NCBI GenBank assembly: GCA_023458615.1
Contig: JAEWYV010000201.1
Location: 1-6,142 of the forward strand
DNA: 6,142 bases
Source: Bacillota bacterium
GTDB taxonomy: Bacteria > Bacillota > Clostridia > Christensenellales > CAG-138
Reading direction: 5' to 3'
The position numbers and the translations under genes are program-made. Below the pieces are notes generated by a model. The model was not told the origin of the DNA. It saw only the letters and a program-made list of their open reading frames with translations, and did not search any database. Positions 1 through 5,558 of this stretch are shown here, in pieces. Within the stretch, counting starts at the first letter, position 1; each line of letters starts with the position of its first letter.

Positions 1-216
1 CTCTACGGCATCGATCAGTTTCACCGGCGAATCATGACCTCAAACGCGGCACTCAGCGGCGCACTCAGCGTAATTGAGTCTCTGGAGATCGACCGCGTTG
101 CACCGCAACACGGCAGCATCATCCGCACGCGGGAAGACGTAACACGCGTGATTCAATATCTACGACAAATCGATTCTGTCGGAATTGACTATCTTATTTC
201 GGAGAAAAAAATATGA
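1..216 (+). CDS. ODP-type diiron MBL-fold protein, C-terminal end (5' truncated)
   Basis: Only the last 71 codons are present; the frame is open from the first base, so the gene starts outside the window. The visible tail has the pattern of the oxygen-binding diiron (ODP) branch of the metallo-beta-lactamase fold, related to the FprA/rubredoxin-oxygen oxidoreductase flavodiiron domain. It shows FHRRIMTSN at visible residues 7-15, like the FH..(Y/I)M.SN segment of ODP proteins, then VAPQHGSII at 33-41. The histidine of PQHG (visible residue 37) matches the last iron-ligand histidine of flavodiiron proteins. Family members bind O2 at a diiron centre and act as sensors or oxygen reductases; a Treponema denticola ODP works in chemotaxis. 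There is no flavodoxin domain after the MBL fold, which argues for a sensor rather than a classical flavodiiron reductase. The stop codon overlaps the start of the HD-GYP gene, so the two are probably translationally coupled. The other diiron ligands lie outside the window and cannot be checked. Confidence 0.75.
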   Translation, partial: LYGIDQFHRRIMTSNAALSGALSVIESLEIDRVAPQHGSIIRTREDVTRVIQYLRQIDSVGIDYLISEKKI

Positions 217-1454
217 ACCGCTGGGATGCGGCGCACGACGGCGCAATCTATCGTGATATTTTGAGTCTTGAAAGTGAGGCCCTTTCCATTTATGCGCTGG
301 AAAGCTATGCTAAGTTGGTTGACAGCACGATTCAGGATGAGTTGATGCGCAATTTGGTTCTAAGCCATGCGGATATTGCGCGCGAACTGGAGATTAGCGA
401 AAGTCTTCTAAACGAAGCACAACGAATTGCAAAGCTGGCCCGCTGGGATGTAAATATGGAGACCGGCGAAGAGAACTGGTCGAAATCACTCAATCACATT
501 CTACAAATCGATGAATCGACTCCCGGTTCCATTGATATTTTCCTTTCTTTCATTCATCCTGATGATCGGGCTCAGGTACAGCAGATTTTACTCGATATGC
601 GAAACCGCAAAGAGTCTTGGTCGACGCGCTATCGGATTATACCGCGTGACGGGTCCGTTCACTGGGTTCAAGTCCATATTCTCACAGAATTCAATGACGA
701 AGGGATCCCTCTGCGCAGTTACGGCACACTGCAGGACATCACGGCGATGAAAGAGGCCGAAGATAAGCTCGAACAATATAGCAAGCATCTGGAGGATATG
801 GTCGCCGCAAAGGTAAAGGAAACCTCCGAAGCGCAGATGGCGACAATCTTTGCGCTGGTAAAATTCGCAGAATCGCGCGACGACGAAACTGGTGCGCATA
901 TTGAGCGAACCGCTAGTTTTTGCCGTTTGCTTGCCGAAAAAGCACGCGCTCTGCCCCAATATGCGAAACTCATTACCGATGAATATTTAACGGCGATCTA
1001 TCGCGCAAGTCCGCTTCATGATATCGGCAAGGTCGGCATCTCCGATTTGATCTTGCTAAAACCCGGAAAACTGACGCCGGAAGAGTTCGCGATTATGAAA
1101 ACGCACGTCGAAATCGGTTATCAGACGCTCAAGAGTGTTGACAAGCGTTATATGAACAACGCATTTATCCAAATGGGGCTCGACATTACGCGTTATCATC
1201 ACGAAAAATGGGACGGTAGCGGATATCTCGCCGAGCTGAAGGGTGAACAGATCCCGCTCTCAGCCCGCATTATGGCGCTCTCCGATGTCTACGACGCGCT
1301 GCGCTCCAAGCGCGTCTATAAACCTGCTTATCCACATGAGAAGTGTCTTGAGATTATTCAGGAAGGACGCGAAAAGCACTTTGACCCGGTACTGACCGAT
1401 CTGTTCCTAGAATATCATACGGAGTTCGAAACGCTTTTCGATTTGATGATCTAG
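213..1454 (+). CDS. PAS domain-containing HD-GYP cyclic di-GMP phosphodiesterase
   Basis: This is a predicted cytoplasmic phosphodiesterase of 413 residues that would hydrolyse cyclic di-GMP; no transmembrane segment or signal peptide is visible. Residues 1-70 are a mainly helical N-terminal part with no family I recognise. Residues about 72-182 form a PAS fold of the PAS_3/PAC type, with FIHPDDR at 113-119 and GTLQDIT at 171-177. A short linking helix (182-206) leads to the HD-GYP domain (about 207-405). The expected metal ligands are present: E225 and H229 in DETGAH, H269-D270 in the HDIGK motif, H298, H329-H330 and D358. E225 is the ligand associated with trinuclear-iron HD-GYP enzymes. 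The GYP loop itself is altered to GSGYL (335-339). The start at 213 is supported by GGAGA at 201-205 with 7-nt spacing, and by the ATGA overlap with the upstream ODP gene. The context suggests that ODP oxygen or redox state feeds this enzyme. The family is certain; activity is inferred. Confidence 0.93.
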   Translation: MNRWDAAHDGAIYRDILSLESEALSIYALESYAKLVDSTIQDELMRNLVLSHADIARELEISESLLNEAQRIAKLARWDVNMETGEENWSKSLNHILQIDESTPGSIDIFLSFIHPDDRAQVQQILLDMRNRKESWSTRYRIIPRDGSVHWVQVHILTEFNDEGIPLRSYGTLQDITAMKEAEDKLEQYSKHLEDMVAAKVKETSEAQMATIFALVKFAESRDDETGAHIERTASFCRLLAEKARALPQYAKLITDEYLTAIYRASPLHDIGKVGISDLILLKPGKLTPEEFAIMKTHVEIGYQTLKSVDKRYMNNAFIQMGLDITRYHHEKWDGSGYLAELKGEQIPLSARIMALSDVYDALRSKRVYKPAYPHEKCLEIIQEGREKHFDPVLTDLFLEYHTEFETLFDLMI

Positions 1455-1508
1455 TCCCATTTACCGATCCTGTTAGCCGGCACAAACACGTAAACAGAAT
1501 CATCACAA

Positions 1509-1540
1509 AAGAGAGGCGACCCAAACGGGTCGCCTCTCTT
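1509..1540 (-). terminator. Rho-independent terminator of the hppA operon, shared convergently
   Basis: A perfect 14-bp stem (1509-1522 with 1527-1540; core GAGAGGCGACCC) encloses a 4-nt loop AAAC. Read on the - strand, the stem is followed by TTTTGTG, so it is best placed as the terminator of hppA, whose stop lies about 22 nt before it. Read on the + strand, it follows the HD-GYP stop by 54 nt but has only a weak TT-AATA tail. It probably serves both convergent genes, with better efficiency on the - strand. Confidence 0.85.
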
Positions 1541-1561
1541 AATACGCCGTGCGTATGATTC

Positions 1562-3643
1562 TTAGAAGATGTGCAGCGTGAGGAAGAGCGTGCTCATCAG
1601 AGAAGCGACGAGCGACACAACCGTGATCTGCGTGTTGATGGACGGGCCCGCGGTGTCTTTGAACGGATCGCCGACGGTATCGCCAACGACTGCCGCTTTG
1701 TGCGCGTCGCTGCCCTTGCCGCCTTCGTGACCGCTCTCAACATACTTCTTGCCATTGTCCCAGAGGCCGCCGGAGTTGCTCATAAAGAGCGCGAACAGCA
1801 GACCGCTGATGATATTGCCGCAAAGGAAGCCGCCGATAGCCTGCACGCCGCCGATGAAGCCAACCGCGAAGGTCGCGATGATGGCCATGAGGCCTGCGGG
1901 GACGAGCTCCTTCAGAGCGCCGTCGGTTGCAATCTCGATGCACTTGTCGTATTCCGGCTCAACGCCTTCTTTGCCTTCTTTGAGGCCGATGATTTCCTTG
2001 AACTGACGGTGGATTTCCGCAACCATGCGCTGTGCGTTGCGGTCAACGCCGAGCATCAGCATGGCGGAGAACACGGCGGGAATCGCCGCACCAACGAGCA
2101 GACCGAAGAATACCATCGGGTTCATCACGTCGAAGTTCTGAATGCCTTCTACGCCGAGGATGGCGGCGGCATCGTTGACTTCGCTCATGAATGCGCCGAG
2201 CAGCGCGATAACGGTGAGACCCGCGGCTGCGATGGCGAAGCCCTTGGTGACGGCTTTGACGGTGTTGCCTGCGGAGTCGAGTTCGTCGGTGATGGCGAGC
2301 ACTTCTTCGCCGAGGTCGCCCATTTCAGCAAGGCCGCGCGCGTTGTCCACGATGGGGCCATACGCATCGTTGCTAACGATCATGCCAACGATGGAGAGCA
2401 TGCCAACAGCTGCCATGGAGATGCCGAAGAGCGCATACTGCGTCGCCTGCGCCGGATCGGTTGCCAGAGGAGCGCAGAGTTTGTAGGCTGCGAGCGCCGC
2501 AATGCCGATGCCGATCATGGCGGGCAGAACGCTCAGAAGGCCATAGCTGATACCGGAGAGAATCGTGAACGCCGGGCCGGACTGGCTGGCATGCGCCACG
2601 AAGTGAACCGGCTTTTTGGAGTCATCGGTGAAGTAGTCCGTGGTGAGGCCGATAATCACGCCGACGGCGAGACCAACGATTGCCGCGCCCCAGATTCTCC
2701 AGGGGAAGTTGAAGATATAGGTTGCGCCAGCGGTGAGAACCGCGTAGACAGCCGTGGTGACATAGGTGCTGGAGTTGAGCGCCTTGGTCGGGTTGCCATG
2801 CTTGCCGATGCGGGCGGTCATGACGCCGATGATGGACGCGAGCAGGCCCAGCGCAGCAAAGGTGAACACCATGTCAACATTGTTTCCGCCAAGCGCACTG
2901 CCCATAACGAGCGCCGCAGCCATGGAGGCAACGTTGGAATCAAAGAGGTCCGCGCCCATGCCGGCGACGTCGCCAACGTTGTCACCAACGTTGTCCGCGA
3001 TGACGGCGGGGTTACGGGGATCGTCTTCCGGAATGCCCAGCTCAACCTTACCAACAAGGTCGGCGCTGATGTCGGCAGTCTTCGTGAAGATACCGCCGCC
3101 AGCCTTAGCAAACAGCGCCAGCGAGCTTGCGCCGAAGCTGAAGCCGAGGATCGTAGTTGCGTCCTTCGTGAGCAGGTAGACCAGCGTTACGCCGAGGAGG
3201 CTCGCGCCGACAACCGCCATGCCCATGACGGCGCCGCCGCGGAATCCCGCCATAAAGGAAGGAGCGATGCCCTTCTTGGCGGCTTCTGCGCTGCGACCGT
3301 TTGCGATGGTGGCAACTTCAAGACCGATCTTGCCCGCGATTGCGGAGAAGATGGTGCCGAAGAGATAGGCAACGACCATCCAGATGTTGTGGACGATTTC
3401 GCCCTGCCAGATCGGCTTGGGTAAGAAGACGAAGATGAGCACGGCTGCGACGCCGGCAAATCTGGCAAGCACGCCATATTCCTTGCGAAGGAAGGTGCGC
3501 GCGCCGGCACGGATGAGGCCGGTTGCCTTGATGATCTTCTGGTTTTCGCAAGGTTGACGCTTGACCCAGAGGTAGAGCCATGCAGCAAACGCGAACGCCA
3601 GGAGAGCGACGAGAATGGACCCGTACAGAATGAGGTTTTCCAT
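1562..3643 (-). CDS. hppA: Membrane-bound proton-translocating inorganic pyrophosphatase
   Basis: An integral membrane pump that couples pyrophosphate hydrolysis to ion export, full length at 693 residues (family about 670-770) with roughly 16 hydrophobic segments. The catalytic signatures are present in order: DLVGKVE at 195-201, DDPRNPA at 207-213, DNVGDNVGD at 217-225, SNDAYGPIVDNA at 424-435, NSGGLWDN at 623-630, and GDTVGDPFKDTAGPS at 654-668. GNTVKAVTKG at 459-468 has Lys463 and Thr466 where K+-dependent enzymes carry Ala. This is the known signature of the K+-independent subfamily, whose characterised members pump H+. Two deviations stand out: DISAD at 191-195 instead of the usual DVGAD, and LFDSN at 233-237, where a Glu is often found after ADLF. 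The start is supported by AAAGGGAGA (3651-3659) 8 nt upstream. It is the last gene of an apparent operon with the decarboxylase beta and OadG-like subunits, 61 nt after the latter, and ends at the 1509-1540 hairpin. The family is certain; H+ rather than Na+ pumping is inferred. Confidence 0.97.
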   Translation of the reverse strand: MENLILYGSILVALLAFAFAAWLYLWVKRQPCENQKIIKATGLIRAGARTFLRKEYGVLARFAGVAAVLIFVFLPKPIWQGEIVHNIWMVVAYLFGTIFSAIAGKIGLEVATIANGRSAEAAKKGIAPSFMAGFRGGAVMGMAVVGASLLGVTLVYLLTKDATTILGFSFGASSLALFAKAGGGIFTKTADISADLVGKVELGIPEDDPRNPAVIADNVGDNVGDVAGMGADLFDSNVASMAAALVMGSALGGNNVDMVFTFAALGLLASIIGVMTARIGKHGNPTKALNSSTYVTTAVYAVLTAGATYIFNFPWRIWGAAIVGLAVGVIIGLTTDYFTDDSKKPVHFVAHASQSGPAFTILSGISYGLLSVLPAMIGIGIAALAAYKLCAPLATDPAQATQYALFGISMAAVGMLSIVGMIVSNDAYGPIVDNARGLAEMGDLGEEVLAITDELDSAGNTVKAVTKGFAIAAAGLTVIALLGAFMSEVNDAAAILGVEGIQNFDVMNPMVFFGLLVGAAIPAVFSAMLMLGVDRNAQRMVAEIHRQFKEIIGLKEGKEGVEPEYDKCIEIATDGALKELVPAGLMAIIATFAVGFIGGVQAIGGFLCGNIISGLLFALFMSNSGGLWDNGKKYVESGHEGGKGSDAHKAAVVGDTVGDPFKDTAGPSINTQITVVSLVASLMSTLFLTLHIF

Positions 3644-3665
3644 AGTACTATCTCCCTTTAATTCT

Positions 3666-3680
3666 CCGCATCAGATGCGG
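3666..3680 (-). other. Small hairpin between the OadG-like gene and hppA
   Basis: CCGCAT (3666-3671) pairs perfectly with ATGCGG (3675-3680) across a 3-nt loop, in the 61-nt gap before hppA. No T-run follows on the - strand, and the hppA ribosome binding site lies 7 nt further on, so it is not a terminator. It could be an mRNA stability or translation-tuning element that sets relative expression of the operon genes. The core matches the tip of the larger hairpin at 5347-5384. The inverted repeat is seen directly; its function is unknown. Confidence 0.4.
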
Positions 3681-3704
3681 TCTTATGAGTGTCGATGGCG
3701 AAGC

Positions 3705-3869
3705 TTACGCTTCTCCACCGGAACGCTTCCGTTTTTTAACGGGGGCGGTCAAAAGGTTGAGCAAAGTAATGACGATAATAATCGAGGCAGTTACGATGAA
3801 GATGCCCAGCATGCCGAGCCCGAGAACGCTCAGTGTGTCGGAAATGGGCGCTACAGCTTCGAGATTCAT
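3705..3869 (-). CDS. OadG-like small membrane subunit of a Na+-translocating decarboxylase
   Basis: A 54-residue protein, MNLEAVAPIS... to ...KKRKRSGGEA. It has one transmembrane helix (about residues 14-41, with LGLGMLGIFIV at 16-26 and LLNLL at 36-40), then a strongly basic KKRKR tail (45-49) expected to stay in the cytoplasm. The glycine-rich entry into a long Ile/Val/Leu helix is typical of the OadG/MmdD gamma-delta subunits, which anchor and assemble carboxyltransferase, biotin carrier and beta subunits at the membrane. It lacks the Ala/Pro linker and C-terminal domain of full OadG or MmdD, so it belongs to the short OadG-related class. The ribosome binding site AGAGGAGA sits in the 16-nt gap after the beta-subunit stop, 5-6 nt before the ATG. 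Its tight spacing behind the beta subunit is the strongest argument that it is a real gene and a pump component. Sequence identity is weak because it is so short. Confidence 0.82.
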   Translation of the reverse strand: MNLEAVAPISDTLSVLGLGMLGIFIVTASIIIVITLLNLLTAPVKKRKRSGGEA

Positions 3870-3885
3870 ATGTATCTCCTCTCTT

Positions 3886-5010
3886 TTACTTCACGATGAG
3901 GCTGAGCAGAACGCCGCCCGCGATGACAGAGGCAATCTGTCCGGCAACGTTTGCGCCAGCTGCATGCATGAGCAGGTGGTTCTGGTTGTCTTCCGCAAGG
4001 CCCATCTTATGCACCACGCGGGAGGCCATCGGGAAGGCGGAGATACCCGCCGCACCGATCATCGGGTTTACCTTCTTCTTCGTGAAGAGGTTGATCAGCT
4101 TGCCAAAGAGCACGCCGCCCGCCGTGTCAAAGATGAACGCGACAAGGCCGAGGCCGAGGATCATGAGCGTGCGCAGCGTCAGGAAGGACTCTGCCTGCAT
4201 GTTGGCCGCAACGGTGAGGCCCAGCATCAGGGTGATGAGGTTTGCCAGCACCTTCTGCGCGGTGTCAGAAAGACCGCCCAACACGCCGCACTCACGAATG
4301 AGGTTGCCGAACATCAGGAATCCAACGAGAGCCACGGAACGCGGCGCAAAGATGCCAGCAATGACGGTGACGATGATCGGGAAAAGGATCTTCGTCGTCT
4401 GGTTGACGCTGTTGCCGGTGTATTCCATGCGGATACGGCGTTCTTTTTTCGTGGTGAGCAGTTTAATGATCGGCGGCTGGACAATTGGCACCAGCGCCAT
4501 ATAGGAGTAAGCCGCTATGATGATCGGCCCTAAATAATTCGAATGTAAATAGTTGGCTACGAAGATGGAGGTCGGGCCGTCCGCCGCGCCGATGATGGCG
4601 ATGGAGGCCGCATCTTTGAGCGGGAAGCCCAACAGGGACGCACCAAAGAGGGTAAAGAAGATGCCGAACTGCGCCGCCGCGCCGAAGAGCATGAGCTTCG
4701 GGTTGGTGAGCAGCGGCTCAAAGTCGATCATCGCGCCGATGCCGATGAACAGCAGCAGCGGGAAGAGCTCGTTTGCAATACCACCGTCGAAGAGGACGTT
4801 CAGTACGCCAATCTCTTTTGCACCGTCGATGATCTGCGTGATTGCGCCAGACATCGGGATGTTGACAAGAATTGCGCCAAAGCCCATCGGGAGAAGCAGC
4901 GAAGGCTCCATCTCTTTCTTGATTGCAAGATAGATCAGTGTGCCACCGATGACCCACATGACGACCTGCTGCCATGTCAGATTCGAAAAGTTTTGAAAAA
5001 TTGCGTCCAT
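3886..5010 (-). CDS. Na+-translocating decarboxylase beta subunit (OadB/MmdB/GcdB family)
   Basis: This is the membrane subunit that decarboxylates carboxybiotin and exports Na+ in oxaloacetate, methylmalonyl-CoA, glutaconyl-CoA and malonate decarboxylases. At 374 residues it matches the shorter MmdB/GcdB type (about 375) rather than enterobacterial OadB (about 430). It is hydrophobic throughout. The residues known to matter in Klebsiella OadB have counterparts: D144 in GAADGPTSI (D203), Y170 in YSYMALVP (Y229), and N315, S324 and R331 in NPMIGAAGIS...ASR (N373, S382, R389). The C-terminal HAAGANVAGQIAS (349-361) is also typical. The start has AAAGGCGG (5016-5023) 5 nt upstream. It is the first gene of the operon with the OadG-like subunit and hppA, behind a good promoter. 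No alpha (carboxyltransferase) or biotin-carrier gene is adjacent, so the substrate cannot be read from this window; hence no gene symbol is given. Confidence 0.95.
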   Translation of the reverse strand: MDAIFQNFSNLTWQQVVMWVIGGTLIYLAIKKEMEPSLLLPMGFGAILVNIPMSGAITQIIDGAKEIGVLNVLFDGGIANELFPLLLFIGIGAMIDFEPLLTNPKLMLFGAAAQFGIFFTLFGASLLGFPLKDAASIAIIGAADGPTSIFVANYLHSNYLGPIIIAAYSYMALVPIVQPPIIKLLTTKKERRIRMEYTGNSVNQTTKILFPIIVTVIAGIFAPRSVALVGFLMFGNLIRECGVLGGLSDTAQKVLANLITLMLGLTVAANMQAESFLTLRTLMILGLGLVAFIFDTAGGVLFGKLINLFTKKKVNPMIGAAGISAFPMASRVVHKMGLAEDNQNHLLMHAAGANVAGQIASVIAGGVLLSLIVK

Positions 5011-5050
5011 AACTTCCGCCTTTCGTGAAACGAATGTGAATCAGATATGT

Positions 5051-5062
5051 ACCAAATTTGGT
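5051..5062. promoter_or_regulatory. Perfect palindrome at the predicted transcription start; operator candidate
   Basis: ACCAAATTTGGT is a perfect 12-bp inverted repeat beginning about where transcription from the 5070-5098 promoter should start. Its centre is about 13 nt downstream of the -10 element. A repressor dimer bound here would block initiation or early elongation of the decarboxylase-hppA operon. I do not recognise the site as a known regulator consensus. In RNA it is only a weak AU-rich hairpin, so a DNA-binding role is more likely. Confidence 0.5.
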
Positions 5063-5069
5063 CTTTTAT

Positions 5070-5098
5070 ATCATAACATATGCATTTGGAACAGTAAA
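5070..5098 (-). promoter_or_regulatory. Sigma-70/sigma-A-type promoter of the decarboxylase-hppA operon
   Basis: On the - strand, TTTACT (-35, plus-strand 5093-5098; 4 of 6 matches to TTGACA) is followed by exactly 17 nt and then TATGAT (-10, 5070-5075; 5 of 6 matches to TATAAT). TGT just before the -10 gives an extended -10 (TGn). Transcription should start near 5063, giving a leader of about 52 nt before the beta-subunit ATG. An overlapping alternative -10, TATAAA (5065-5070), has no well-spaced -35. Confidence 0.68.
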
Positions 5099-5346
5099 TG
5101 CTTATTTTATTACAATTATTTTGCATTTTTTATACGCGTGACTTTCAGTTTGTTTCCTTTTTTTTCGTTTTCTCAATCAACCGGAGATTTTTCACCATTA
5201 TATTGAATATTTCTGAAGTATTTCTTGCATTCTATCAAAGGCCATCCGCTTCACGATCGACCCGCAAAATTCACAATTGAACGCTTCAACACGCATATCG
5301 TGATTTTTTCATCCTTCACTTCACCGTAATATGGTTTTGAAGTAAA

Positions 5347-5384
5347 AGAGAACATCCTCCGCATTGATGCGGAGGATGTTCTCT
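5347..5384 (-). terminator. Strong hairpin, probable terminator downstream of the glycosylase gene
   Basis: A perfect 17-bp stem (5347-5363 with 5368-5384) closes on the 4-nt loop TTGA. On the - strand it is followed by TTTACTTC, a short T-run. On the + strand it is followed by ACAGCC, with no T-run. It therefore most likely ends transcription from the glycosylase gene, 174 nt beyond that gene's stop, and insulates the decarboxylase promoter. The weak T-tract leaves room for an alternative role as a 3'-end stabiliser or bidirectional insulator. Confidence 0.65.
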
Positions 5385-5514
5385 ACAGCCAAGCGCGGCT
5401 TGCTCAAACACACAAATGCGCGCTATCGGTCAACGGGCGTCCATATCAAAAGTGCCCTTCGACACCCTCACAGTATCAAACCCCTGCATTCACGTCAAGA
5501 TGAAATGTAGGGAC

Positions 5515-5548
5515 AATTGGCGTATTCACGCGACTTTTTGCGCCAATT
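5515..5548. repeat. 8-bp inverted repeat just after the glycosylase stop
   Basis: AATTGGCG (5515-5522) is the reverse complement of CGCCAATT (5541-5548), separated by 18 nt. It begins 10 nt downstream of the glycosylase stop codon. The loop is long and no T-run follows on the - strand, so it would be a poor terminator. It may be an mRNA 3'-end structure or chance. Confidence 0.3.
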
Positions 5549-5558
5549 TTCACAAGTT

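Larger units (their letters stand above)
5011..5558. other. Gene-poor intergenic region between the glycosylase and the decarboxylase operon
   Basis: No convincing gene lies in these 548 nt. From right to left it holds a 174-nt segment after the glycosylase stop with only an imperfect long-loop inverted repeat, and then the 17-bp hairpin at 5347-5384. Next is a markedly AT-rich segment (about 5099-5340) with T-tracts on the + strand, then the promoter, palindrome and ribosome binding site of the decarboxylase operon. Open frames here are short or low-complexity. One 32-codon frame on the - strand (5198-5296) has a CEFC motif but no good ribosome binding site. Confidence 0.6.

Noticed and set aside
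49..70. Direct repeat GCACTCAGCG with a 12-nt period
   Set aside because: It is two in-frame copies encoding ALSGALS in a helix of the ODP-type protein; too short and too few to be more than local coding redundancy.
1571..3424. A 617-codon open frame on the + strand, opposite hppA
   Set aside because: It lies entirely antisense to a certain gene. Its composition (rich in Arg, Asp, Glu, Ala, Gly and His) is what the reverse complement of GC-rich hydrophobic codons produces, and it has no recognisable fold or ribosome binding site.
3685..4533. Long + strand frames opposite the decarboxylase beta subunit and the OadG-like gene
   Set aside because: Antisense shadows of confidently identified - strand membrane genes, with low-complexity charged translations.
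5098..5280. A 60-codon + strand frame rich in Phe, Ile and Leu
   Set aside because: It arises from T-rich intergenic DNA, has no ribosome binding site, and overlaps the promoter of the - strand operon.
5198..5296. A 32-codon - strand frame starting MRVEAFNCEFCGS, with a CxxC pair
   Set aside because: There is no ribosome binding site at proper spacing, the length is within chance, and the region is AT-rich intergenic DNA. It could be a remnant or small zinc-binding peptide, but I cannot support it.
5385..5402. Short inverted repeat AGCC...GGCT beside the large hairpin
   Set aside because: A 4-bp stem is expected by chance and adds nothing to the adjacent 17-bp hairpin.
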